Origin: Streptomyces atroolivaceus
GTDB lineage: Bacteria > Actinomycetota > Actinomycetes > Streptomycetales > Streptomycetaceae
NCBI RefSeq assembly: GCF_000717025.1
Contig: NZ_JNXG01000001.1
Span: 62,001 to 126,000 of the forward strand
Length of the DNA: 64,000 nt
Direction of reading: 5' to 3'
Shown here piece after piece: positions 53,257-61,749 of this stretch; position 1 is the stretch's first letter; each line of letters begins with the position of its first letter. Both the position numbers and the translations under genes were made by a program. The notes beneath the pieces were generated by a model. That model did not search any database, was not told the DNA's origin, and saw nothing but the letters and a program-made list of their open reading frames with translations.

Positions 53257-53329
53257 ACGTCCTCCTTGACGCTGAGCGCTCAAGACGTGGACGGATTGTA
53301 GGGAGAGGAACCTGATCACAACAGTGGGT

Positions 53330-54084
53330 GGTCAATGAAATAAGCTTTCGTCCACCCAATGGCAAATGATCTCGCACCTCTCTGAACCCGAATGCAGTAA
53401 CGGGGCAGACGCGTGGCTCGCACGGAATTCTGAAGATCACCGGTCCAGCGAAAAGGAAATGCCCTGTTCAGCAGGGCTCGAAATCGTGATCACACCTGCC
53501 CTGAAGCCTCCGCCCGACGAGGCACAGGGCAGAGCGGGGGCCGCGCGACACGCGTCGGGCCGTCGTCGGGGCGGCTTCTGGGTGGCTTCGGGACTCAGGC
53601 ACGAAGGAGCGCGGCAGCGCGAGGCGTAAAGGGCAGCGGAAGAGCGGGGAGATGAACGTAGGACGGGGAGAGCCGCAGGGGGCCGATGGCCCTCGCGAGG
53701 CGGGCGGAGCGCACCGGACATGCGGGCCGCACGAGGCAGGGGAGGCAGACGGGGCCCGGGGCGCCGGGCAGGGCGGGTCGCGCCCAGCGTCAGGCGGGTC
53801 GCACAAGGTGGGGGTGAGGCACTCGGGCGTCAGGCAGATGCGCCGCGCCGGGCATCAGGCAGGCGGCCGCGCGAGCGCCGGACAGCCGAGCCGAGCCGAA
53901 CTCCGAGCATCATGCAGCGGAGTCAAGCCGAACGCCGAGCACCAGGCAACCGGGGCGCGCCAAGCGCCGGCCGGGTCGCACAAGGTGGGGTGAGGCACGC
54001 CGGGCGTCAGGCAGATGTACCGCGCCGGGCTGGTTGTCACCCCGCACCAAGGCCGGGCGGGAGGGATCCGGGGGGCGGGTGGGG
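53330..54084. other. Repeat-rich intergenic region between hppA and the bldG-partner gene
   Basis: About 750 bases. The left part is relatively A+T-rich and holds the hppA promoter. From about 53640 the DNA consists of degenerate GC-rich repeats such as GGGTCGCACAAGGTGGGG, CGTCAGGCAGATG and GCCGAGC. A 113-codon rightward frame (53652-53993) exists but reads as repeat translation. No gene is supported. Confidence 0.6.
53796..54030. repeat. 58-bp direct repeat pair
   Basis: Copy 1 at 53796-53853 and copy 2 at 53973-54030 begin GGGTCGCACAAGGTGGGG and end CGCGCCGGGC; by eye they differ at about five positions plus a one-base shift. They are 177 bp apart, with related fragments between (CATCAGGCAGGC, CACCAGGCAACC). 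Confidence 0.85.
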
Positions 54085-54534
54085 TCAGGGAAGCACCACG
54101 GCCGGAGTCGTCGGCCAGGTCATACGGATCACTCCGCCGTCCGCACCCGTGCGGACCTCCACGTCGTCGACCAGGCCGCTGATGACGGCGAGACCCATCT
54201 CGTCCTCACTGTCCGCCTCGGTCTCCGGGGCGTCCGAACCTCCACCGCCGGGCACTCCCGCCGCTGAGGCGTTGCTTCCCGGGGCAGGAAGCCCATCGCC
54301 GACCTCGATGGAGAACGCCTTCTCCTCCTCGGTCAGAACGACCGTGACCGGTGCGGCGATGCCATGGCTCCGATGCAGCCCCACGGCGCGGCTGCACGCC
54401 TCGCCGACTGCGAGTCTCACCTCGTCGAGCACCGCCTCGTCGACGCCGGCCCTGCGCGCCACGGCGGCTGCCACGAGGCGGGCCGTCCTGACGTGTTCGG
54501 GCTGAGCGCTGAAGCGGAGTTCAACGGTTGGCAT
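54085..54534 (-). CDS. BldG-partner anti-sigma factor (HATPase fold)
   Basis: 149 residues, orthologous by position and sequence to S. coelicolor SCO3548 (called ApgA, from memory), which binds BldG. The GHKL fold is visible: N-box region VRLAVGEACSRAVGLH, then VEVGDGLPAPG and DEMGLAVISGLVDDVEV. The N-box Asn of RsbW/SpoIIAB (EACxNA) is Arg here, so Mg-ATP binding and kinase activity may be weak or absent. A Gly/Ser/Asp/Glu insert of about 25 residues (NASAAGVPGGGGSDAPETEADSED) interrupts the ATP-lid area. It lies 204 bases after bldG on the same strand and is probably co-transcribed. Confidence 0.92.
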   Translation of the reverse strand: MPTVELRFSAQPEHVRTARLVAAAVARRAGVDEAVLDEVRLAVGEACSRAVGLHRSHGIAAPVTVVLTEEEKAFSIEVGDGLPAPGSNASAAGVPGGGGSDAPETEADSEDEMGLAVISGLVDDVEVRTGADGGVIRMTWPTTPAVVLP

Positions 54535-54738
54535 GCCATCCCCCTCAAACGTTTAGGCGTGCATTCAGGGGCCCGGGCGTGGCGCCCGGTACCCCTGCTC
54601 TCATTCTCCTCCAGAGACCGACGAAGCCGGCAGCCGGCCACATGGCCGACCGCCCGCTCTTGGCGGCCCGACTGCTGCCGCCTGCCGGTCTGTCGCTGCG
54701 GGCCTGCCGGCCTTGGAGCTGCCGGCCTGCCCCGACGG

Positions 54739-55092
54739 TCAGTCGGTAGCCGCGACAGCCTCGTCGACCGTGGTGTGAATGGGAAACACCTTGGTCAGAC
54801 CTGTGATCCGGAAGATCTTGAGAATGCGCTCCTGGTTGCACACCAGACGCAGTGAGCCCTCATGGGCCCGGACACGCTTCAAGCCACCCACGAGCACGCC
54901 GAGGCCGGTGGAGTCGAGGAAGTCGACGCCTTCCATGTCGACAACCAGGTGGTAGCTGCCGTCATTCACCAACTCGACCAACTGCTCGCGCAGCTTGGGC
55001 GCGGTATACACATCAATCTCGCCACCGACCTCGACGACCGTACGGTCGCCACCAGGCCCGGACACATTGCGAGTCGACAGGGACAGGTCCAC
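54739..55092 (-). CDS. bldG: Anti-sigma factor antagonist BldG
   Basis: 117 residues, STAS domain. BldG controls aerial development and antibiotic production by sequestering anti-sigma factors when unphosphorylated. The phosphorylated Ser is in [17 protein letters not shown] (Ser61 here, Ser57 in S. coelicolor because of a four-residue difference at SGPGG near residue 11-15). The rest ([46 protein letters not shown]) is almost identical to BldG as I remember it. Divergent from the DUF1998 helicase gene with an 79-base gap; followed by its partner anti-sigma gene. Confidence 0.97.
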   Translation of the reverse strand: MDLSLSTRNVSGPGGDRTVVEVGGEIDVYTAPKLREQLVELVNDGSYHLVVDMEGVDFLDSTGLGVLVGGLKRVRAHEGSLRLVCNQERILKIFRITGLTKVFPIHTTVDEAVAATD

Positions 55093-55171
55093 GGATCCTC
55101 CAGCACCTTGCTATCGAGCGGTCGCCCCTCGGTCTCCCCGACGGAGGCCAGGGGACGGATCGCCAGCCGCG

Positions 55172-57685
55172 ATGGCATTCAATCACTTACCAGCAGCCAT
55201 GCACGACGCCTTGGGACCATTGTCCGTCACGCCAGTGACACACTCGGTGCCGATGGCCAAGAATCACCGCCCCAGTCGACCACCCGAGAACGCGGGCTCG
55301 CGCCCCTCTCCCACGGTGGTTCTCGACCGGCTCGCCGCAGCGGCGGGCCGGGCAGCGCGCATCACTCATACGGAGCACTTGCCCCCGCGTGCGGGAACCC
55401 ATGCCACCTGGCCGGATCGCATCCGGCCAGAAGTGATCTCGGCGATCGGCCAAGCGGGGATCGACCATCCGTGGACGCATCAGGCCACCGCCGCCGAGCA
55501 CGCCCTGGACGGCGAATCCGTCGTGATCGCCACCGGAACCGCATCCGGCAAGTCGCTCGCCTACCTCGCTCCCGTACTGAGTACCCTCCTCGATGGCGCC
55601 CACGCCCCGAACGGCCGAGGCACCACCGCCCTGTACCTCGCCCCCACCAAGGCCCTGGCAGCCGACCAGCGCCGCGCGGTGAAGCAGCTGGCGGCGCCCC
55701 TCGGCTCCGCGATCCGCCCGGCGGTCTACGACGGGGACACGCCGGTCGAAGAACGCGAATGGGTGCGCCAGTACGCCAATTACGTCCTGACGAATCCCGA
55801 CATGCTGCATCGAGGCATTCTCCCGTCCCACCCCCGCTGGGCGTCCTTCCTCCGTTCCCTCCGCTTCGTCGTCGTCGACGAGTGCCACACCTACCGAGGT
55901 GTGTTCGGCTCCCACGTCGCCCAGGTGCTGCGCCGGCTCCGGCGCCTCTGCGCCCGCTACGGGTCCGAGCCCGTCTTCCTTCTCGCCTCCGCCACCGCGG
56001 CACAGCCTTCGGCCGCCGCAGGCCGGCTCACCGGCCTGCCCGTCGTGGAGGTCGCCGACGACGCCTCGCCCCGCGGTGAGCTGGTCTTCGCCCTCTGGGA
56101 GCCGCCGCTGACCGACCTGCACGGCGAGAAGGGGGCTCCGGTACGCCGTACCGCCACGGCCGAAACCGCTGACCTTCTGACCGACCTGACGCTCCAGGGC
56201 GTTCGCTCGGTCGCCTTCGTCCGCTCCCGACGCGGAGCCGAGCTCATCTCCGTCATCGCGAAGGAGCGGCTGGCCGAGGTGGACCGCTCCCTGCCCGGGC
56301 GCGTCGCCGCCTACCGCGGCGGCTACCTGCCCGAGGAACGCCGGGCTCTGGAACGCGCACTGCACTCCGGAGAACTGCTCGGCCTGGCCGCCACCACCGC
56401 CCTGGAACTCGGCATCGACGTGTCGGGCCTCGACGCCGTCGTCATCGCAGGCTATCCGGGCACTCGTGCCTCCCTCTGGCAGCAGGCCGGGCGCGCCGGG
56501 CGCTCGGGGGAAGGCGCCCTGGCCGTCCTCGTGGCCCGGGACGACCCGCTGGACACCTTCCTCGTGCACCATCCCGAGGCCCTGTTCCAGCAGCCGGTGG
56601 AGTCGACCGTCCTGGACCCGGACAACCCCTACGTCCTCGCACCGCACCTGTGCGCCGCGGCCGCGGAACTCCCCCTCACGGAGGCCGACATCGCACTCTT
56701 CGGCCCCGCTGTTCCCGAGCTTCTGCCGCAGCTGGAAGCCGCGAAGCTGCTGCGCAGGAGGACGACCGGCTGGCACTGGACCCGCCGTGAGCGCGCCGCC
56801 GACCTCACCGACATCCGCGGCGGAGGCGGCCGCCCCGTCCAGATCGTCGAGGAAGGCACCGGCCGGCTGCTGGGAACCGTGGACGAAGCAGCCGCACACA
56901 CCGCCGTCCACGAGGGCGCCGTCCACCTCCACCAGGGCCGGACATACCTGGTCCGGAAGCTGGATCTGGAGGATTCCGTGGCCCTGGTGGAAGAAGCCGT
57001 CCCTCCCTACTCGACCAACGCCCGCGACACGACCGCGATCGCCGTGCTGGAGACGGACACCGAGATCCCGTGGGGTGACGGGCGGCTCTGCTTCGGCTCC
57101 GTCGAGGTGACCAATCAGGTCGTCTCCTTCCTGCGTCGCAGGCTGATCACCGGGGAGGTCCTGGGCGAGACCAAACTCGACCTGCCGCCCCGCACCCTGC
57201 GCACCCGCGCTGTGTGGTGGACCGTCACCGAGGACCAACTCGATGCCGCCCGGATCAGCCCGGAGATCCTCGGAGGTGCCCTGCACGCAGCGGAACACGC
57301 CTCCATCGGGATGCTGCCGCTCTTCGCCACCTGCGACCGCTGGGACATCGGCGGAGTCTCCGTTCCGCTGCACCCCGACACACTCCTGCCGACGGTGTTC
57401 GTTTACGACGGCCATCCGGGAGGCGCCGGCTTCGCGGAGCGCGCCTTCCACACGGCCCGCTCGTGGCTCACGGCGACACGGCAGGCCATCGCGTCGTGCG
57501 AGTGCGAAGCGGGCTGCCCGTCCTGCATCCAGTCCCCCAAGTGCGGCAACGGCAACGACCCTCTGCACAAACGAGGCGCTGTGCGTCTCCTGACAGAACT
57601 GCTCAGAACGGCGCCGCCGGAGCCCGAGGAAGGGCACCCTGCAGAGCGCTCCGGGGGTCCGCGGCCGGAAGGCGCTGAGGGATGA
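55172..57685 (+). CDS. DEAD/DEAH-box helicase with DUF1998 (MrfA/YprA-like), TTA codon at position 6
   Basis: 837 residues. Helicase core: Q-like WTHQATAAEHAL, motif I ATGTASGKSLAYL, Ia LAPTKALAADQ, motif II VVVDECHTYRG, motif III ASATAAQP, motif VI QQAGRAGRSG. The C-terminal DUF1998/MZB zinc region has CECEAGCPSCIQSPKCGNGN. This is the MrfA/YprA group, DNA-repair helicases (mitomycin repair in Bacillus). ATG 55172 gives MAFNHLPAAMH, and codon 6 is TTA (55187-55189), which in streptomycetes needs the bldA tRNA. Internal ATGs (55199, 55253) could bypass it. The last 83 bases overlap the convergent TadE-like gene. Confidence 0.92.
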   Translation: MAFNHLPAAMHDALGPLSVTPVTHSVPMAKNHRPSRPPENAGSRPSPTVVLDRLAAAAGRAARITHTEHLPPRAGTHATWPDRIRPEVISAIGQAGIDHPWTHQATAAEHALDGESVVIATGTASGKSLAYLAPVLSTLLDGAHAPNGRGTTALYLAPTKALAADQRRAVKQLAAPLGSAIRPAVYDGDTPVEEREWVRQYANYVLTNPDMLHRGILPSHPRWASFLRSLRFVVVDECHTYRGVFGSHVAQVLRRLRRLCARYGSEPVFLLASATAAQPSAAAGRLTGLPVVEVADDASPRGELVFALWEPPLTDLHGEKGAPVRRTATAETADLLTDLTLQGVRSVAFVRSRRGAELISVIAKERLAEVDRSLPGRVAAYRGGYLPEERRALERALHSGELLGLAATTALELGIDVSGLDAVVIAGYPGTRASLWQQAGRAGRSGEGALAVLVARDDPLDTFLVHHPEALFQQPVESTVLDPDNPYVLAPHLCAAAAELPLTEADIALFGPAVPELLPQLEAAKLLRRRTTGWHWTRRERAADLTDIRGGGGRPVQIVEEGTGRLLGTVDEAAAHTAVHEGAVHLHQGRTYLVRKLDLEDSVALVEEAVPPYSTNARDTTAIAVLETDTEIPWGDGRLCFGSVEVTNQVVSFLRRRLITGEVLGETKLDLPPRTLRTRAVWWTVTEDQLDAARISPEILGGALHAAEHASIGMLPLFATCDRWDIGGVSVPLHPDTLLPTVFVYDGHPGGAGFAERAFHTARSWLTATRQAIASCECEAGCPSCIQSPKCGNGNDPLHKRGAVRLLTELLRTAPPEPEEGHPAERSGGPRPEGAEG

Positions 57686-58103
57686 GGCCATGGGTGTGAA
57701 CCGACTCCTCGGCGTATGACGGCGCCGCAGGACGAACCGGTGACGGCGGGGCCTCCGGAGGTCCCGCTCTCGACCTGACCTCGGGCGTGTACGGGCCGAA
57801 GCGCGCGCGGGCAGTCACGTCGGCGATCTCGCCCTGAACCACGCAGCGAACGATCTCTGCTCCTTGGGCCACGGCGACCTCGCCGGCCACCCCGCACGCC
57901 ACCTCAGCACCCCGCAGCGCCCGGTCGGCTGCCGCGAGCGCCGCCAGATCAGCCGCGCCACCCGCCCTGTGGCGGGCGGACACGGCCTGGCCGAGAGCCA
58001 GGACCATCGCGAACACCGCACAGAGCGTCGCCGCCGTGACGGCCACCCAGACTGTCGCCAGCCCCCGGTCTCCAGCTCCGGGACCGCCCCTCTTCCTCCT
58101 CAC
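57603..58103 (-). CDS. Rv3654c-like TadE-family protein (Tad locus)
   Basis: 166 residues from GTG 58103. Short basic leader, then GDRGLATVWVAVTAATLCAVFAMVLALGQAVSARHRAGGAADLAALAAADRAL, the pattern of the last gene of actinobacterial Tad loci (Rv3654c in M. tuberculosis). The prepilin-like Gly precedes a hydrophobic helix, but position +5 is Trp rather than Glu. The C-terminal 60 residues are Pro/Ala-rich. GTG overlaps the TadE stop by four bases. Its 3' end overlaps the convergent helicase gene. Confidence 0.85.
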   Translation of the reverse strand: MRRKRGGPGAGDRGLATVWVAVTAATLCAVFAMVLALGQAVSARHRAGGAADLAALAAADRALRGAEVACGVAGEVAVAQGAEIVRCVVQGEIADVTARARFGPYTPEVRSRAGPPEAPPSPVRPAAPSYAEESVHTHGLIPQRLPAADPRSALQGALPRAPAAPF

Positions 58104-58480
58104 GGCTCCACCCCCACAGTGTCCTCGGCCGATGCGACCGCCTCAGCACTCAGCGTCAGGCCCAGCGATCCGGGCCCCGGCGTCGGCGCCTCCACTCGCA
58201 CCCGCCAGAGCCCCCCGGCCCGCTCCACGGCGACCCGGGCTCCGCCGGGTGCCGCAGCACGGGCCGCGGACCGTACCGCGTCCTCCGGCTCCGACCTGGC
58301 CGCGGCCCGCGCTCCGGCCCGCGCGGCATCCACACAGCGGATCTGGTCCGAGGCGGCCACCAGCGCCCAGACAAGAGCGAGGACGAATGTCACCAGCACG
58401 GGAAGGACCATGGCGGCCTCCGCCGTCACCACTCCCCGGTCACCACCCCGGCCCCTCCACGGCGCTTCAGAACTTCGCAT
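58100..58480 (-). CDS. tadE: TadE family pseudopilin
   Basis: 126 residues. After a short basic leader comes GDRGVVTAEAAMVLPVLVTFVLALVWALVAASDQIRCVDAARAGARAAARSE. The prepilin-type cleavage motif is G16 followed by VVTAE with Glu21 at +5. TadE proteins are minor pilins or assembly factors of Flp/Tad pili. Starts 14 bases inside the pilin gene's end and overlaps the next gene by four bases. Confidence 0.9.
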   Translation of the reverse strand: MRSSEAPWRGRGGDRGVVTAEAAMVLPVLVTFVLALVWALVAASDQIRCVDAARAGARAAARSEPEDAVRSAARAAAPGGARVAVERAGGLWRVRVEAPTPGPGSLGLTLSAEAVASAEDTVGVEP

Positions 58481-58703
58481 CGAGGGCGTCCTTGATCAGC
58501 GACTGCAACGCCGACAGCACCGCCCCGCTGGTGACCACCTTGTAGAGCACCGCCGCGAACGCGCAGGCGGCGATGGTCCCCACCGCGTACTCGGACGTCG
58601 TCATCCCCCGGTCGGAAGCACGGCACCTGCCACTCCTGCCGAACCCCGCCTTCCACGCCCGACACAGCGTGTTCACAGAGCGAATCATCATTTTCCTACT
58701 CAT
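58467..58703 (-). CDS. DUF4244 Flp-type major pilin candidate
   Basis: 78 residues from ATG 58703 (ATG 58715 is four codons further up). The motif CRASDRG then MTTSEYAVGTIAACAFAAVLYKVVTSG fits the Flp prepilin rule G/xxxxEY exactly: cleavage after Gly33, Glu38 at +5, Tyr39 at +6. The mature part would be about 45 residues, as in Flp pilins. DUF4244 proteins occupy the pilin slot of actinobacterial Tad loci. The 33-residue leader is longer than average. A 219-base gap upstream could hold a separate promoter. Confidence 0.9.
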   Translation of the reverse strand: MSRKMMIRSVNTLCRAWKAGFGRSGRCRASDRGMTTSEYAVGTIAACAFAAVLYKVVTSGAVLSALQSLIKDALDAKF

Positions 58704-58922
58704 CTCGACCCCCATGGTCAAACCAGCGTCGTTTCGTTTCCGTACTCGGTTCCGCACTTCGCGCAATCGGCGGCCCGGCCCGCCTTCCACTCAGGAAGCA
58801 GCCATGGCTTCACCCCGACAAAGGGCCGACCAGGGTGAGGCTCGGGCGTCGGTACAGGACCCAGCGGGCCCCCGGCTCGACCCGCGTTCGGGGCAGGCCT
58901 CCGGAGCGAGGGCTGCTCCCGT

Positions 58923-59738
58923 TCAACCGCGGTGCAACAAGCCGGATGCCAGCCCAATCACCACCGGCGCCACTCCCACCGCCAGAAATGCCGGCAGGAA
59001 ACAGAGCCCGACCGGTGCGGTGATCAGCACACCCGCCCGCTGCGCACGTGCCACAGCCGCACTCGCCCGCTCGGCACGTATCTCGTCGGCCAGCCTGGAA
59101 ACCGGCTCCGCCGCAGGTGCGCCCGTCGATGCGGCGCGTTCCAGGCAGCGGGCCAGTGGCGCCGCACCCGGGAGCTCCCCGAACCGGCCCCATGCCTCGG
59201 CCGGTTCACCGCCGAGCAGAATTTCGGCCGCCGTACGCGCCAGCCGCTCGCCGACCGGACCGGCGATGGACTCCCCGACCGCTTCCGCTGCGTCACGCGG
59301 TCCTGCGCCCGCCGAAATACAGGATGCCAACAGGTCCGCTGTGGTCGGCAGTTGCCGGGCGATCAGGGCAGCCTCGGCTTCGCTCCCGGCGGATCTCCGC
59401 CCCTTCGCGGAGCGCTGCCACCGCCACATTCCGTAAGCCGCCGCAAGCCCGGCCCCGAATCCGGCCGGCCCACCGACGAGGATCCAGCCGACCGCCCATG
59501 CGGCCAGGGGCGCAGCCCACCTCCGCGTACGACTCCAGCCTGCGGATGCCCGCAGGCCCGCCCGTCCCCGCTGCCGCCTGCTCGCGCCGGACCCGGCCAG
59601 CAGCGCCCCCCGTCTGCGTATCGCCCGCTCATGCCGTCGGACCGTCACTGTGAGGGCCAGACAGGTGGCTGCGCCCAGCACCGCTCCCACGGCCCCGGCC
59701 GCTCCCAGCGTCTCCCCCACCCCGGGCAGCCCGCTCAC
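58923..59738 (-). CDS. tadC: Type II/IV secretion F-family membrane protein (TadC)
   Basis: 271 residues from GTG 59738. Two N-terminal and two C-terminal membrane segments around a cytoplasmic GspF domain (ADLLASCISAGAGPRDAAEAVGESIAGPVGERLARTAAEILLGGEPAEAWGRFGEL). Inner-membrane platform of the Tad pilus, expected to pair with TadB. GTG overlaps the tadB stop by four bases, which decides the start. Confidence 0.88.
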   Translation of the reverse strand: MSGLPGVGETLGAAGAVGAVLGAATCLALTVTVRRHERAIRRRGALLAGSGASRRQRGRAGLRASAGWSRTRRWAAPLAAWAVGWILVGGPAGFGAGLAAAYGMWRWQRSAKGRRSAGSEAEAALIARQLPTTADLLASCISAGAGPRDAAEAVGESIAGPVGERLARTAAEILLGGEPAEAWGRFGELPGAAPLARCLERAASTGAPAAEPVSRLADEIRAERASAAVARAQRAGVLITAPVGLCFLPAFLAVGVAPVVIGLASGLLHRG

Positions 59739-60604
59739 CCCGCCTCCCCCGCCCGTACGATCCGCGATGCCCAGAACAGCCCCGCAGCCTCCAGCAGGCC
59801 GCCCGTCACCAGGCAGAGGAGTCCGCCCGGACTGTGCAGCAGGACCCTCAGCGGATCCGCTCCGAGCGCAGCTCCCAGTCCCAGACCCACCACCGGCAGC
59901 AGTGCCAGGACCCCAACCGTCGACCACGCGCCCGCAAGCTGTGCCCTCAGCTCGTCCCGCCGCCGCCTCTCGCCCCTCAGCGAGTGCTCCAGGCGCGCCA
60001 GACCTGTCGCCAGCCCGGCTCCGCCGTCCACCGCCACCCGCCAACAGGCCGCCATCCCCGCGAGTCCGTCAAGGCCAGGTCCCGCCGACGCCTGCCGCAA
60101 CGCGCTCGGCACGTCGCCGCCGAACCGCGCAGCAGCAAGCACGGCGGATTCGGCAGCGCCCAGCGCGCCGGCGTTCCTCGCTGCGGCGAGCAAAGCCTGT
60201 CCGGGCTCCCGTCCGGCCCGCAGTTCGCCGACCACCGCCCCGCAGAGCGCCGTCACCGCGAGGGCCGCCTTCTCGGACTCATGGCGCCGCGCCCGCCGCC
60301 GCAGCCAGCGCCTCGTGAGCGGAACCGCCACGGCGCCCGCGAGCAGCGGCAGCACCGATTCCCCGAGCACGGCGAGAAGAGCCGCCACAGGAGCACACAG
60401 CCATTCCCGCCGCCCGCCGAAGACTGTGCGGACAGCGGCCCGTACAGCCGGCCCCCACTGCCCCTCGTGCTGTCGGGCCATGAGCGTTCGAGCCCGTCGC
60501 GCCCCCGGATCCCGCGCCACGGCCATACCGCCTGCCAGGCCCGTGCATCCCGCCATCGTCCACGTCATCACCTGCATCAGCGCCTCGGAGCCCGCCGCGG
60601 TCAC
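59735..60604 (-). CDS. tadB: Type II/IV secretion F-family membrane protein (TadB)
   Basis: 289 residues. N-terminal membrane segments, a GspF domain (ALCGAVVGELRAGREPGQALLAAARNAG ... LARLEHSLRGERRRRDELRAQLAGAWSTV) and two C-terminal helices. Platform protein of the Tad machine. GTG 60604 overlaps the tadA stop by four bases (GTGA). Confidence 0.88.
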   Translation of the reverse strand: MTAAGSEALMQVMTWTMAGCTGLAGGMAVARDPGARRARTLMARQHEGQWGPAVRAAVRTVFGGRREWLCAPVAALLAVLGESVLPLLAGAVAVPLTRRWLRRRARRHESEKAALAVTALCGAVVGELRAGREPGQALLAAARNAGALGAAESAVLAAARFGGDVPSALRQASAGPGLDGLAGMAACWRVAVDGGAGLATGLARLEHSLRGERRRRDELRAQLAGAWSTVGVLALLPVVGLGLGAALGADPLRVLLHSPGGLLCLVTGGLLEAAGLFWASRIVRAGEAG

Positions 60605-61749
60605 GGCTTCCCCCCGATCAGCGCGCTCAGCCGCTCCCAGCCTCGCTGCGGCTCGAACCCCTCAGCACCCCAGCGCAGCGCGGGCACCGTGATCACGAGG
60701 CCAGCGGTATCCCGCTCGAGTACATGCACTTCAGCCAGGCGCCTCTGCCCGCCCCTGTCCCGTACGAGATGGACGACCACGGACAGGGCCGCTGCCACCT
60801 GGCTGTGCAAGGCCGCCCGGTCGAGGCCCGCAGCCGTCCCGAGAGCCTCCAGGCGCGCCGGAACATGCTCGGCGGCGTTGGCGTGCACCGTGCCGCAACC
60901 GCCCTCGTGTCCAGTGTTGAGGGCGGCCAGAAGCTCCGTCACCTCGGCGCCCCTGACCTCTCCCACCACCAGCCGGTCAGGACGCATGCGCAGGGCTTGG
61001 CGCACCAGGTCCCGCAGCGTCACCCGACCCGCACCTTCCTGGTTGGCGGGACGCGACTCCAGGCGCACCACATGCGGATGGTCCGGGCGCAACTCCGCCG
61101 AGTCCTCGGCCAGCACGATGCGCTCCCGCTCGCCGACCGCCCCCAGCAGGCTGGACAGCAGTGTCGTCTTCCCCGCCCCGGTTCCTCCGCTGATCAGATA
61201 AGAGACGCGAGCTTCCACCAGAGCTCTCAACAGCTGGTCGCCGCCGGGCGGGACCGTCCCTGCCGCCACGAGCTCCGCCAGTGTGTAGGCCTTGGGGCGC
61301 ACCACCCGCAGCGAGAGGCACGTCGAACCGACGGACACTGGTGGCAGGACCGCGTGCATGCGCGTCCCGTCGGGCAGCCGGGCGTCCACCCACGGCCGGG
61401 CGTCGTCGAGGCGGCGCCCCGCTACCGCGGCAAGCCTCTGAGCCAGCCGGCGGACGGCTGCCGCGTCCTGAAAGGTGACTCGGGTCAGCTCGAGTCCGCC
61501 CCCACGGTCCACCCACACCCGGTCCGGAGCCGATACCAGCACATCGGTCACCGCCGGGTCGGCCAACAGCCGCTCCAGCACGCCTGTGCCGACCAGTTCA
61601 CCCCGCAGTTCCTCGGCCGCGCCGAGGACTTCCATGTCGCCGAGCAGACGACCCTGTTCCCTCAGCGCGGCAGCCACCCCGGCCGGAGTGGGCGCCGCGC
61701 CGCTACGGGCCAGTCGTTGGCGTACGGCGTCGAGCAATGCCTCGGTCAT
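60601..61749 (-). CDS. tadA: Tad secretion ATPase TadA (CpaF family)
   Basis: 382 residues. Walker A ISGGTGAGKTTLLSS (Lys194), Asp box IVLAEDSAELRPDHPHVVRLE, Walker B RMRPDRLVVGEVRGAE and the His box TGHEGGCGTVHAN. An N-terminal domain (VTDVLVSAPDRVWVDRGGGLEL) precedes the catalytic core. Powers Flp pilus assembly. ATG 61749 overlaps the Ssd stop by four bases. Confidence 0.93.
   Translation of the reverse strand: MTEALLDAVRQRLARSGAAPTPAGVAAALREQGRLLGDMEVLGAAEELRGELVGTGVLERLLADPAVTDVLVSAPDRVWVDRGGGLELTRVTFQDAAAVRRLAQRLAAVAGRRLDDARPWVDARLPDGTRMHAVLPPVSVGSTCLSLRVVRPKAYTLAELVAAGTVPPGGDQLLRALVEARVSYLISGGTGAGKTTLLSSLLGAVGERERIVLAEDSAELRPDHPHVVRLESRPANQEGAGRVTLRDLVRQALRMRPDRLVVGEVRGAEVTELLAALNTGHEGGCGTVHANAAEHVPARLEALGTAAGLDRAALHSQVAAALSVVVHLVRDRGGQRRLAEVHVLERDTAGLVITVPALRWGAEGFEPQRGWERLSALIGGKP

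Noticed and set aside
53652..53993. 113-codon frame with GGGGAG upstream
   Set aside because: Its sequence is translation of degenerate DNA repeats, with low-complexity Ala/Gly/Arg and no family resemblance.
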